DNA of 64,000 bases from Nemertoderma westbladi (Eukaryota; Xenacoelomorpha; Nemertodermatida; Nemertodermatidae). Where the stretch lies: the NCBI GenBank assembly GCA_032718475.1, contig JAUCBJ010004292.1, forward strand, positions 1 to 64,000, given 5' to 3'. The translations under genes were made by a program, and so were the position numbers. The notes under the pieces were generated by a model. That model did not search any database. It was not told the DNA's origin and saw only the letters and a list, made by a program, of their open reading frames with translations. This document shows, piece after piece, positions 33,367 through 45,181 of the stretch (its first letter is position 1; every line of letters starts with the position of its first letter).

Positions 33367-34888
33367 ATGATTGAGTTGATAGAAGATGATCTTGGTATCA
33401 GAGAGCGATATACTCTACTTTTACAAGCGTTTGTTGATAGCTTGATACGCGGCGACGCTGGTCCAACTGCTGCGGAGGACGATGGTCGTTATATCGAACC
33501 GCCAATGTCCCAAGAGAAGCTCACGTGTGAGTTGGACTATAGAAAATTCACCGCTCGCTATACGCATCGTAATGGTATATATATGAACTTCTTAACTACT
33601 AGTCATCCTATCGACCTACACGATACGAACGATATAGACACCAAAGGAAAATGGTTTTATTTAAATATCATACCCAGCGGAAGCGGAACGATAGACTGGG
33701 ACTCGAACACGAAAATTCTATTCGAAACCGACTCGAAAGTGCAGATGTCGAAGAGCCGGATAAACGCAGCGACTCCACCAAATACCTGGAATGCTTGAGA
33801 GAAACCTATCTCGATATTACCAGTCAACAGAATCTAGAAACTCGATATCCTCAAGGTATACATCATGACCGCATGGTAGAACTCAAACGGCTCTATTCCA
33901 CTATGATGTATCTTACCGCCGATCGATCGCTACCTGTTGTACCGGATAGCTTCGAACGGATGGAGGAATATTGTAAGCTGGAGAAAGATCACTCGCGTTT
34001 CCCCTACAAGACGTGCGTTTTTGGTATTATTGCGATGAATGCCCAAGACCCAACCAACAAACGGAAAGACATAAACATCCGCGGAGACGTTGCTTTAAAC
34101 ACGGTTTTACTCGCTATACTTACGGGAGTTTCGAGCGAAACTTGTTCAATGTATCACCTACGCTCGTTCGACTCAGACGATCCTTAAATAAACCAATGAT
34201 CAGAGTTTCGGAATACTCGATCAGAGCTCCTCATTCCCTAGTGAGACCTCAGACTCTTGATCCTATCAGTATGACGGATCCTCCCGAGCTGTACTCACTG
34301 CTCAAATATCTAGTGTTACCTGAACGATTAGTCGGTGGCACCCAGTTGTGGGCTTCCTAGATATTAGCCCATCCTACCTAGCCGAATTGGGACGCGGACA
34401 TTTAATATCGCCGTTTAACCCTTACCACCGTCCCGGCTTAACACGATATAACCTGTCACCAAAGTGGCGGAGAACGTTGTACCAAACGAGTTAAACGCTA
34501 TTCTACAAAAATCAGAAAGGAAACCTGCGTTTGTTCAGATAAACGTAAGTTGTAACAGCAAGTCCAAGCGATAAACGAATTGCCTTTATCTCAGTTCGAT
34601 TGTGAAATCCAGAATCTCTAAGAAGATATCGAACTTAGACAACCCCATTCTCTGCGAGAGTTTTTGGATGAACGTATCCAGCTACGAGCGGAGGAAAATC
34701 AGCTCGAGGAGAAGCATATCGAAACGGCGGATACCCCGACCATAATCCTACACCTTCTGATGCAATCATATTGCACCCTTCACCCAGGATTTATAGCCCT
34801 CCTAGTAAAGTGGCTCGCCCCTAAAGAGAAAAGGACTCTTGCTAGCCTCAAAAGGCTGCGTAAACGCCGTCCGCGTAAGAAAGACTAA
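33367..34888 (+). pseudogene. Element 2 ORF3: unrecognised protein region with -1 overlap
   Basis: It starts at ATG 33367 (ELIEDDLGIRERYTL), loses frame near 33645 (one base fewer than Element 1) and continues in the frame 33651-34187 (ENSIRNRLESADVEEPDKRSD, DRSLPVVPDSFERMEEY, GDVALNTVLLAILTGVSS). A -1 frame overlaps from 34013 and reads on to 34360 (SLVRPQTLDPISMTDPPELY), then degrades with small indels. The stop TAA at 34619-34621 is shared with Element 1, followed by a Glu-rich stretch (RAEENQLEEKHIE) and a basic end (KRLRKRRPRKKD). No domain was recognised. About 160 bp missing from Element 1 is present here. Function is unknown. Its survival in both copies, when RT is lost, is the reason to look at it. 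Confidence 0.55.
34094..34100 (+). promoter_or_regulatory. Candidate -1 slippery heptamer T TTA AAC in ORF3 of Element 2
   Basis: Codons TTA (34095-34097) and AAC (34098-34100) are in the frame that stops near 34187. The -1 frame is open from 34013 to 34360. UUUAAAC is a classical eukaryotic slippery site. An AGTTTC-GAGC-GAAACT hairpin lies about 27 bases downstream, farther than the usual 5-9 base spacer. Confidence 0.55.
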
Positions 34889-34966
34889 CTGTTTAGAGTA
34901 TTTTTATATTTTAGAAACTGTGATTTGTTATATTTTATAGACTTAAATCCCATTTTCTGGGAGCGG

Positions 34967-36149
34967 TGTAAAAGCTTTTGCGTCATTAACCGGTTATTTT
35001 CCCTTAAAGTACTCTGTAGTTGGTTTGCCGGGCATAAAAAGGCCGTGTCCTTGCTGTACTGGTGTTTTAGAGGACATAAAAGTCATTTCTTCTGTATTTG
35101 TACTGTATTTGTACTTTAGAGGACATAATCCGCAATCTCGTGACGCGATAAGCTGGATACTCTTGAAAACAGTGTCGCTACCATGACGACGGCTAACAGC
35201 TGATATTGCCACGTCGACGTTTCTTTGTTTCTTTGTTCTCTCGTTGTTCGGTTGACCAATCAGAGCGTTTTTTGTCTCTGTGTTGGAGGTGTATACAGAA
35301 CTCAGTAATTCAGTGTTATGTTTTTGCCCAGAGCCTAAGAACACCGGCTTTTGGCACCTCCGTATATCAGCATTCTTTAGCTTTACATTAGTAGGCTTAA
35401 TTATAGAACGTATATCTGTTATCTTAACTAATCATACAAAATCAAACCCTACTTACTTATCATACATATCTATGCAATTCATATCTTGCATTACTGCTTT
35501 GCTGTTGGTTATTCGTTATATTTGTTGATGAATTATTATATCGGAATACTGATCAATAGTCAGACACCCCACCTTCTTGATATACTAAAGGTTAGAGAGA
35601 CCGGTTACAGATAAACGATTGCGACCTATGTTGAGTGGTTTGAAGTGAATCTAATGCTATTTCATATGCCCAACATAAATTGTCTGTTGCTCTCTTTATA
35701 CGTGACTAAATTTAGTGAAGGTCGGCAGATTAGTGTGCAGTATTGTGCAGCATTGTGTATGATTGTAACTGATAACAAAGCATCTCCTAAAGAATGCGCC
35801 ATATACGTTAATCTATAGCCTTTTCGTTGTGACTAGTTTAAGTCATAACTCTGTTTACATATTTAGAGCGCCACGTCCTAAAGGAACTGTTAATATTTCC
35901 CGAAAGTGAATAATATTTGTCAGAGATTATATATTACGATCAGTCGAATAATACAGTAGGCTTACACCATCAATCATTAAGCTCCGAACTCAGTCTCCCG
36001 GGTATATCCAACGGGTGAATGATTGCGCATAGACTGGCTTCGGCTAATGTAGTGTATCAAATACTCGTCATAAGCTAAAGAATATATATCATCCAAAAGA
36101 CATTCTAATTTGGCAGGTTAAACTGTCAAAGGTCTTAAAAGCGCAAACA
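34967..36149 (+). repeat. 3' LTR of Element 2
   Basis: 1183 bp, nearly identical to 23372-24549. Preceded by the purine-rich CTGGGAGCGG and followed by GGTGA (36150-36154). Confidence 0.95.
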
Positions 36150-37472
36150 GGTGAACTAAAGCCTCTCCCCAAGAAAGGAGACCTCGGCATACCAACAAAC
36201 TATCGTGGCATCTGTCTGCTTGTGGTAGCTGCCAAAATATACAATAAAATGATTCTATAAAGGATTAGGCCTCATATAGAGAAACTACTGCGTAAGAGCC
36301 AAAACGGATTTCGACCAAGTAGATCAACAATAGCTCAGATACTTGCACTACGGAGACTGATTGAAGGAATTAAGTCAAAGAATCTCCCCGCTGTCATGAC
36401 TTTTGTGGACTTCAAGAAGGCATTCGACTCCATCCATAGAGGTAAAATGCTTGAAATCCTAAGAGCTTATGGAATACCAGAAGTAATTGTTGCTTGCATT
36501 GGATTGTTATATTGTGACACAGAAGCGCAGGTACTCTCACCAGATGGTGAAACTGAGTTTTTCTCAATCCTGGCTGGCGTACTGCAAGGTGACACATTAG
36601 CACCATTACTATTTGTAATTGTGCTGGATTACGCAATGAGGACGGCCACAAAGGGTGAAGACCTGGGATTCACACTTCAAGAACGCAGAAGTAGTAGATA
36701 TCCGGCAACTACAGTCACAGACACCGACTTTGCGGATGACATCGCCCTGCTCTCTAATACGCTAGCAGATGCACAGCTTCTACTAAATAAAGTGGAGCGG
36801 GCTGCTAAGGAGGTTGGATTGCATATAAATGCTACAAAGACCGAATTCATGACCTTTAATGTTGATGGAAACTTGACAACCATTGATAATAATCAACTAA
36901 GGAAGGTCGATGACTTCCAGTACCTTGGATCATGGATAGAGAGTAGCAAAAAGGACATAGAAGTTAGGAAAGCAAAGGCTTGGGTAGCTCTATCAAAAAT
37001 GGATACCATCTGGAAATCAGATCTCTCCAGGCACCTGAAGACTAAGTTCTTTCGAGCCACAGTGGAAAGTGTATTTTTATATGGGGGTGAGACCTGGACA
37101 CTGACTAAATCACTTGAACAACGAATTGATGGTTGCTACACAAGACTACTAAGGGCAGCCCTAAACATCAGCTGGAGACAACACATGACAAACGCCGAGC
37201 TTTATGGTACAATACCACCTGTATCAACCACCCTCCGTGAACGCAGATTAAGATTCAGTGGGCACTGCTGGCGAAGTAAAGACGAGGTTATACCAGATCT
37301 ACTTTTCTGGCAACCGACTCATGGAAAGCGTAGTCGTGGACGACCGGCCATAACATATATAGATCAACTTGAAAGGGATACTGAACTTGGGAGAAACGAA
37401 ATTGCGACAACTATGGAGAATCGGGAAGCCTGGAAGGATCTCATTTCCACTGTCCGAGTTCGCTCGACCTAG
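36150..37472 (+). pseudogene. LINE reverse transcriptase, palm and C-terminus, one in-frame stop
   Basis: Reading on from GGTGA: LKPLPKKGDLGIPTNYRGI, then a TAA near 36258, then open to 37472. RT motifs in order: QNGFRPSRSTIAQIL, VDFKKAFDSIHRGKM, AGVLQGDTLAPLLF, and the catalytic TDFADDIALLSN (F-A-D-D). Then DDFQYLGSWI, the connection and thumb (LFRAT-like KFFRATVESVFLYG), and a C-terminal RRLRFSGHCWRSKDE...RGRPAITYIDQL segment. The palm is intact, so the enzyme was lost only through two stops and the Element 2 insertion. Together with 21648-23371 it makes an APE-endonuclease/RT protein of typical LINE length. Confidence 0.88.
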
Positions 37473-37490
37473 TAGTAGTAGTAGTAATGA
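36150..37490 (+). mobile_element. LINE, 3' half after Element 2
   Basis: Continuation of the 21215-23371 LINE. After the coding region ends at 37470-37472 there is a short TAG-repeat tail (CCTAGTAGTAGTAGTAG). The true 3' end is within about 30 bp of 37490. Confidence 0.85.
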
Positions 37491-40400
37491 AAAGAGAGAA
37501 GAAAGGAGATTATATAACTGCAGTTTGCAAATTTTTTAACAATTTGCAAAATCGTTAATAGTATTGATTGATTCGTGGCTTGACCAGTGTGTGTTGAGAT
37601 GAATAACTCCATTAATCAGGTTGGTTGCTTCCATACTGTATAACAGAGAGTAGGTGGTGTCCATTAGTCAATTAATTAAACATAACATCACAGCCCGTTG
37701 CGCGTTGCTGCAGCTTTACTAACCAACCTGCCCTTAATTATATGCCAATGACGTACGTGTTCAATAAAGGCCACTGCCCTTGGCCTACAATGAAACCACG
37801 AGCCACTGTCACATGGAATTGCTAACGCGCAGCATATTTTAATTTCTCCATTGTATCAGTTATTTTAGAGTTGTACCCGGGCGGTGGTGGTGGAGGTATT
37901 TATTTGCTCGAGGCAGGCCTCCCTATCTAAGCAACGGGTCAACACAATTTCTCAATTCGCCCTGCTATATTTGTATCTCTTATCACTTCCATAAAGCTAC
38001 TTTATCTCTCCCATTACAATGCAATCGTATTTATTTGCTCCATTGGAACAATATTTCACCCCTGGTTATTTTTTCATTGCTTTCCATAAAATTCATTCGT
38101 TTTTTTTTCTAAGACCAGCGAGCACTCTATAACAGAATGTTGTCACTGTATTTTGCGTGGCCGTATTTCTAAATTTTTGTATTACTGTACACTTCTTTTG
38201 TAAATTATTAAAATGATGTCATTGTGTTGTAACCTGCTTCTTTCAATTTATTAATAATTTAACTTTGAGGCGAAATATTAATTCGCCGAGATTGCATTTG
38301 CATCAACTTTCAACGCAAAAAAAATAGTAGATCAGCCTCTGAGCGTAGAGGTACAATATAATTAGGAAGACCTCTACAAGTCCCTATGTCGGCCGCTAGG
38401 TGGCGAATGACCTAATCCAATAATTACCTATAGGAAAAGCCTCATCTTGACTTACTGACCTGTCCCTCATTACCCGTTTATAAATACTTTATTTCCCCGT
38501 GATCCCAGCACTCATCTTGAAAAATACCTTTGTGTCCCTAATAAATATTTCATTTCCATTTGTTCCTGAGACCCGATCAGAATAAATTCCAAATATATTG
38601 TTGCCCTCTATATTTATTTCCCTACTAAAGACATTCCTACTGTAGAACCTACGTGATTTCCTTACTACCATGGAACTTTGTGTTTCTTAGAAGTAAACCG
38701 AAGATAATAAACTCTCGGCTTGCCTCAGGGGATGCTGTCCCTCCCACTACGCCGCTATAAGTTTGTATTGGTCCGACGTGGTTGGGCCCTTGGTCGACCC
38801 AATTTGGCTCCCATATTGGGCTATTGTTATATCGCCAGTTATTGATTTATAGGCCGGATCTACTGCCCTTTGTTACGACTCTTTCCGACATTAATGAGAG
38901 GACCAACTGCGTTCTGAGTGGTTCCTTCAGCCTTTAGGCCCCCGCTTTTGTGATGTATTTCTCATTTTACATATGGCCCAACTCCCCCCCCCCCCCCTTC
39001 CCTTCCTTCACCATCTACCAAATTGTCAATGGGTCACCCATATCTTGCCAGCCTATGCATCTATCTATAAAGGCCTGGGGCTAAGGTGTATGCGGCTATT
39101 GTAGGCTATAGCAATATGCATTAGTGATTGCCAGGCGTGTAGACTGCGGGCTTACTGTGTGTGTGTGTGTGAGGCCCCAGTCCCTCATATCCCCCACTGG
39201 GATTAGCTGAAGGCGTCTTTGTTACTCAGTGTTTATAGAGAGAACGTTGGAGCCAAAAGTTATCAGTTCAACTCGTTATTGTATTTGAGTTATATTATCA
39301 TCAGTGCCGGTATGGTTGGGGGATAACATTGTTTCATGAGACGTAAAGTTAGTTAATTAATTATGTTTGCAGTACTTCTATTTATACTCTATGCCTACAA
39401 AAATGTTAACATTAATGACTGTTTTGTTATATAGGCCTATTTACTATCAAAGATTGCGGTGTTAACTGTTATAACTATTAACTATAACTACAAAAACAAA
39501 TTAGTGTATTTATTCGTATAGTAATTAAAGCAACAATATGTTATTTATTTCTTATTAACCTTAATCTGTATTATTAACTAACTTTATGTTAACTTTTAGT
39601 TATCAATAATTACTTTGTTAATAATTTTAGTCCTATGTGCCTAATACAGTAATATTAATATGTTGTATTTGTCAGAAGAACTATTAGTAATGGATTATGT
39701 ATATATAAGTAATTTATTCATTATATTAAAACTAATACTGTAATGATTCATATTGTAATTGTTTATGTTTTGGATATATAATATATGAATCTGCTGTTTA
39801 ATTAAATGAAGGTAAGTTTTGTTTAATCCACGTGCCTACATTAGCCCTACAACACAGTGATGGGCCTACATTTTTGGATTACCTAACATTTTATTATCTA
39901 TACTGTAATTATAGTAATCTCCGGGATATGATATAAGGCACTACTACTATACTAGAGTCAGAGATTGAAGCTAGGCAAAGCAATTAAAAGAGCCCTAGAC
40001 CTATAACCTATCTAGGCCTATAACATATACACAATAACGCAATTTATTCATGTATCTAAATACATTGATACATCTACTTATATATTGTTTATCTTAATTA
40101 TATTTTTGGTATGTTGGCTGAGTCTCATAACATATGTAACATCTTGGCAATGAAAAGTGGGGACTTATATGTAAGCTGGTAATGTGATGTTTATTCCATT
40201 GGAACGTTAGTAGGAATTAGTTCTAAGTAATCTGCAGACTGTGGTTCAATGACCCTGGTTATTGGTGGTGGGGGAGTTGTATTTAGCTGGCTGCAGAGTG
40301 ATTGATTGACTGTCTGTGGTTGGACAGAGGCTGTTGTATACTCCGGCTATTGACACACTTGGTGTGTGCCCAACAGTTTACAAGGTAATGTATCCAGTAA

Positions 40401-42405
40401 AAGGTGTGTAATAGACTGTTACAGACTTTACACAGGCTCAATGGATGAGGTAGAACTTCCTGTATCTGCCAGGCTTTCTGCTTCACTGATAAGCCATGGG
40501 ACTAAGGTGTATTATTGGATAGTTGAGGCAGCATCTTTGATTCATCCGAGGACTGGCGCTGTGTTAATAGGCAAGGGCTGGTAGGCCTGCCATTTAATAT
40601 TATTGAGACTCTTTTTACTGTTGTGTGTTTATTGATACTGTACTACATCTGTAGCACTGTTATGGTGTAACATTGTAACAAAACAACTAATATACCGTAC
40701 ATACATAAGTTTTTACTGGTATTCGTAATGGGTGGCCTATTTTTCAAAAATGTTGTTATAATGTTATAATCATTATATGGTAGGATGATAGCAGGAGAAT
40801 ATGCCAGTATGCCCTAATATCTGTATATCAGTCTGTCAGTATATCTGTACCGGTATATATAAATTGTATGGCCTAATTTGTGTTGTGTTGTGTTTACTGT
40901 TTATTTTTGGTTTTACAGTTTTTTGATAGCCTAACATTAGCAGACTTACAGAATTACTGGTTGAGGCCTATCTGCACTGCAGATCTGTATTTGCAATCTG
41001 TCTGTCAGTCTGTCTGTCCTGCTGTCTGTAGAGGTAGGGTAGGTAGGGCTGTATGCCAGTATGCTGTACTGCTGTCTGACTGTACTGTAGGGTGGGTGGG
41101 TTGGGCAGTTGGGTAGCGGAGCGGCAGCGGCTAGGGCTGTAGCGGGTCCAACGAATCTACACAAAAAAATACAAAATACCGGTAGTACTGTAGTACAATA
41201 TAGTATGTACAGTATTGCATTATATTGTATTAGGCTATACGAACAGTCGGACAGTAGCCTACTTCTACTGTCTGACTGTTAGGCCTATACCAGCCAAAAT
41301 CTACATGAATCAAAGTTCTGTCAATCATTTCATACTTGACCACAGAACCAACTGCAGAACTGCAAGGCCACTATTTACACTGTCTGACTGTCAAACTGTA
41401 GCGGTGCATATTTCGGTGCCGTTGCATTTGCTTAATATTAACAATTGTATAGGGGCCTACCTACTTTACTGCTTTAAGTGTAATCTGGTAGTGCATGTAG
41501 TGTGTACTGGTGTATACTACATTACTACACACAGCAGCACAGACACTGGTCTGCCATCTGCTGGTCAGCTGGTATACAACTGTACAAGGTTTGCATGCGT
41601 TTCTCACTCGTTTGTACTATGTTTGCACTCTTTTGTACTATTTTTGCACTTTATTGTACTCTTTTGTACTATATCTGTAGGCCTACTATTTTGTAGTTTT
41701 TTGTACAGATTCGTCGGACCGCCTGTAGGGGGTAGGCGTCCCGCGTCTCTACCTGTCTACATGACTGCATAATTTGAATTTCTTGCTGAGCCTGACACTG
41801 ACACCTGGACCTGCTGATGCTGAAGTCAACTAAAAAAACTGGGAATAAATCCGATGATGGACCCACAGTCTGGATTAGGCCTACAGTCTGACAGTATTAG
41901 GTACCACGTACCAGTAACTATTACCGGTAAGCACACATTTTAATTGTTCAATGGATTATTTCTGTATTTAAGCCTATCTGCCCATCGCAGTCCGCAGTGT
42001 TGGGGAACAGTAAATGGATGTCTAAAAGGTAAGCGTAAGTGTAAGACGATCGATAGATCGATGAGTCAGCTCGGAAATTACCGGTCTGCCGGTCAGCCGG
42101 TCGGTACCGGCAGGCCGGTTCATCCAGTCATGTCAGCTTGTAGGCCTACAGGGTATTCATTCAGGAATTTTTAAGGAATAACTGCTACCGGTAGTGAATA
42201 GCGCTAGCGCTAGGGGTAACCAGTATCACTGCATTGGGAACGTAAACATAACCTCCTGCCCCAGCCCCTGCAGCAAGCACTGCATACTGACAGATGGAGT
42301 TTACTGTAAAGCAATAACTTTACAGTTATACTTTTAGGTAGGTTGCATGTTTTGTCAGTCAATCAGTTGGTTGTCTAATATATTTTATTCTTAAAAAATT
42401 GTTAG
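37491..42405. other. 4.9 kb with no recognisable gene
   Basis: Host-like AT-rich DNA. It holds a C-run near 38983-38997, (GT)n at about 39157-39171 and (TCTG)n-like sequence at about 40996-41033. The TAGGCCTA and TACCGGTA palindromes are notably frequent. Short open frames at 40366-40584 and 41215-41772 have biased, repetitive composition (for example SFVLCLHSFVLFLHF from GTACTCTTTTGCA-type repeats), and I see no domain or splice context that supports them. Confidence 0.55.
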
Positions 42406-42770
42406 GGCCTACTTTTTCGCTCGGATTTATACCAAAATCGGGAGAAAAAGTTGCACTTTTTTACCCTAGGGAAAAAAAGTAACCCATAGGATCGCATTGA
42501 TTTTTCTTTTTTTCCTGGAGAAAAACGTAAAGTAAAATATTTTTGGTTTTTCTTAAATTTTATTAAATGTGTTGAAAGAGCATTGACGTAGCATTTACAC
42601 GTTCGACGTTTGAGTGTGTGAATGGATTTGAGCAAAATCCATTCACACACTCAAAGTTATTGCAACTTTAGTTTCTGCAAGGTGTACTCCAAAACGGAAC
42701 TCAATATCCAATATTGGTTTATTTTGTTAAGCGGCTCTCTAGTTACGTAATAAATATTCGAGAACTCTAA
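42406..42770. repeat. Copy of a dispersed repeat, shared with 51.7-52.5 kb
   Basis: 42655-42765 is about 85% identical to the reverse complement of 51735-51842 (AACGGAACTCAATATCCAAT and GCGGCTCTCTAGTTAC are shared). 42550-42640 resembles 52410-52485 in direct orientation (GAGCAAAATCCAT shared). Probably two rearranged copies of one element. Confidence 0.7.
42609..42655. repeat. Perfect 21 bp inverted repeat with 5 bp loop
   Basis: The 42609-42629 arm (TTTGAGTGTGTGAATGG...) pairs without mismatch with 42635-42655; the loop is GAGCA. It lies inside the dispersed repeat. Confidence 0.9.
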
Positions 42771-43539
42771 ATTATTTAACATTGAGTAAGGCAGCATCAG
42801 GAGGAGAGTAACTACAGAACTATGGAAGCAATATCGGTATAGTAAAATACTATACCGGTAGTTCAATTTATTTTCTACCACTATATCAGTATATCGCTGT
42901 ACGTTTATTAAAGAATTGAGCAACAAAAAAGTACCAATTTTAAGAATAAAATTACGTATTACATGTAGAACATATTTTTTTCAATATTCTCTCGACCCTT
43001 TATTAACCTTACTGTTCGTAAATAAAATGCCTCGAGAATAGTGAAAGAATGTTCTACTTTTTTCCCATGTAATCTGGTAATGTAATAAATATTTATTTAG
43101 ACTATCTGACTAGGGATCTATAGGTACCGGAAACCAGATACCTGGGAGGGGACCGGAAACCAGATACCCTGGGAGGGGAGAGTTCATCTTGCTAACTATG
43201 TAGGCCTACTATCGAAACATGAGATTCGCTTTGTATATCATATTGTTTCGGCCTGCCGTACGTACCGGTGTACCAGTAGCCTACATGTCTAGTCTACATC
43301 CATACAAGATCGTCCCCCTCTTACTGGTGGACTCTATCGGCGACTGAGACTATTTGTTCGTCGATTGATATTTCTTTTTGTGGGTGTTCGTTCGTTCGTG
43401 GACTGGACTGGATGAGTCATCAATTATAGGACTGTAGGACCAGACCAGACCAACTAACCCTACCGGTAATCAAAAACTAGTATTCACCTGCAAAAATAAA
43501 CCCAAACCAGTATCTCCCATCTCACCAGTTAACTGTGTA
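42771..43539. other. No gene; short tandem pair at 43125-43181
   Basis: Two copies of a roughly 28 bp unit containing ACCGGAAACCAGATACC and GGGAGGGG. Otherwise unremarkable. Confidence 0.6.
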
Positions 43540-43925
43540 GGACAGTTTAATGTTTAAAAAATGTTCAAAAGTTTAATGCTAAGAAATCTAAATGTTTATT
43601 TTTACACAGTTGCTCTCGTCATTATGTCTCTGATATATCCATGTTTATTAATGGTGCAATTCTAGAACAGGTATCGAAATACAAATATTTAGGACACTAT
43701 ATTACAAATGACTTTTCTGACGACATTGATATTCGTAATCAAACCAGGTGCTTTTACGCGAGATGTAACCTTCTAATTAGGAATTTCAATAAGTGCAGCA
43801 AAAATGTGAAATCTAAACTATTTTCCTGTTACTGTAGTACCATATATTGCAACTCTCTTTGGGCAGACGTATACTTTTCTAATTCCACCTTAGATCGTCT
43901 CAAGGTAGCATAGCATATAATAATA
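43540..43925 (+). pseudogene. LINE RT relic, part 1 (after the palm)
   Basis: Reads INAKKSKCLF-like sequence, then FINGAILEQVSKYKYLGHYIT, CFYARCNLLIRNFNKCS and YCNSLWADVYF. This is the region after the YADD palm in the same LINE family as 57.4-58.5 kb (which has FNINGVMLEQVDQFKYLGHII). The catalytic part is missing because of 5' truncation. A frameshift occurs near 43913. The frame is then interrupted by a DNA element, and the C-terminus lies at 44829-45060. Confidence 0.8.
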
Positions 43926-44828
43926 CACGAAGTGGGGCCTTCGCGCAGCACGTGACTTAAATTTAATTTAAGTACTAATTCGAAAGTATTACTGTATTAG
44001 CAAATTTTAAGCAGATTTCGCCTAATCACTTTTTACCTCTTTCATTTCTATTCAGACATTTCTGACTCTAGCGGTATAGTGAGAACTGAAGATGGATTAG
44101 GGTCTCCAGCCCCACAAAGACACAGCCTATGGATGAATAGTACATACGTACATCGGCCAAGTTTCATCTTGAATAACGGATAACGAAATGAGAGACGGAT
44201 CTCACTTTCAGAAATTTCGTCGTATAGCGGCAGACCGATTAAATCTCCCCCCCCCCCCCCACAAAGACGCATCATGTGGTCCAGAATATATGGCAAGATT
44301 CAGCTTAAAAATTCTCTCAAAAATCTCAACTTTAGCTCATATTGATACCTACAAATTTTCAACTTGGCAGCTTTAAATCCGACAAAGTTATTAGCATGTC
44401 AAAATCGTAACGACGACAACGATTTCACTTTCAGACCTTTGGCCCTCTAGCGGCAGACTGGAGAACTGCAGATGGATTCGCCTCCTTTGAAAGTCACAGC
44501 TAATGGTCTAATACATATCTGCCAAGTTTCAGCTTAAACGGATTAAAAGCAAAGAAATGGGAAGGCATTTAATGTTTAGACATGTGGCCCTCTAGCGGGA
44601 GACCATTGCACTGATGGTGTCTGAAAGCCTCTCAAAAATCTCAACTTTTGCTCATATTGATACCTACAAATTTTCAACTTGGCAGCTTTAAATCCGACAA
44701 AGTTATTAGCATGTCAAAATCGTAACGACGACGACGACGACAACGACGACGACGACGACGACAACTATTTGCATAAATTGACCCACCCCCTAACAGTGTC
44801 AATTCGCTAAGGCTCCGCCAACTTCGTG
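43926..44828. mobile_element. Inverted-repeat DNA element (about 0.9 kb) inserted in the LINE relic
   Basis: The left end CACGAAGTGGGGCCTTCGCG and the reverse complement of the right end (CACGAAGT..GG..GCCTTAGCG at 44805-44828) match with small gaps. There is no transposase ORF. Inside, a roughly 105 bp stretch (44320-44426) is repeated at 44635-44735, and a CCTCTAGCGG(C/G)AGAC-containing unit recurs about every 150 bp. A (GAC)n tract at 44727-44763 lies near the right end. I could not define a target duplication. Confidence 0.65.
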
Positions 44829-45181
44829 GCTCGCCCCACAGTTCGCCGGCTGTTTGGGTTTAAATTCGACTGCAGTGCAAGTAACATGCTCGTCAGTCTA
44901 GGAATTAACAACTTTATTCACGTTAGACGATTTTCAGTCATTAGTTTATTTGATAGAGTATATGCGTCCAATAACATTATTCTTTACAATATCCGTAACA
45001 CTTGTTTATCTATATCTAAAATTTATGAGTCATTTTTACGTTGTAAAGTAGTAGAGTAGAGTTAATCTAAAAATGTGCTATTTCTAATATTTACTGTAGT
45101 TTATGGATGTTTATATATATTCATATATATATATATTGGAATTATCTGGAATAAATATGAAATAAATAAATAAATAAATAT
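44829..45181 (+). pseudogene. LINE RT relic, part 2, with (AAAT)n tail
   Basis: VRRLFGFKFDCSASNMLVSL followed by INNFIHVRRFSVISLFDRV is the usual C-terminal stretch of this LINE type (R-x-L-x-G..., CSAS-M). The coding part ends at 45059 and a short 3' UTR leads to AAATAAATAAATAAATA at about 45160-45181, the LINE's tail. Confidence 0.75.

Larger units (their letters stand above)
23372..36149 (+). mobile_element. Element 2: young BEL/Pao-like LTR retrotransposon, non-autonomous
   Basis: LTRs TGTAAAAGC...GCGCAAACA with exact GGTGA duplications. By eye the two LTRs differ at only about four positions plus one 5 bp indel near 23589/35200, so insertion was recent. The order is LTR, 2.2 kb leader, Gag with DUF1759 and zinc knuckles, protease, a short RNase H/integrase-junction remnant, a non-coding stretch, ORF3 and LTR. 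RT, most of RNase H and the integrase core are missing at the same place as in Element 1. The LTR differs from Element 1 mainly in its first 150 bp, so the two are subfamilies. Confidence 0.92.

Noticed and set aside
41215-41772. 185-codon frame with hydrophobic Phe/Leu/Cys stretches
   Set aside because: The hydrophobic part comes from a GTACTNTTTTGCACT-type short repeat. No homology, splice context or start signal was recognised.
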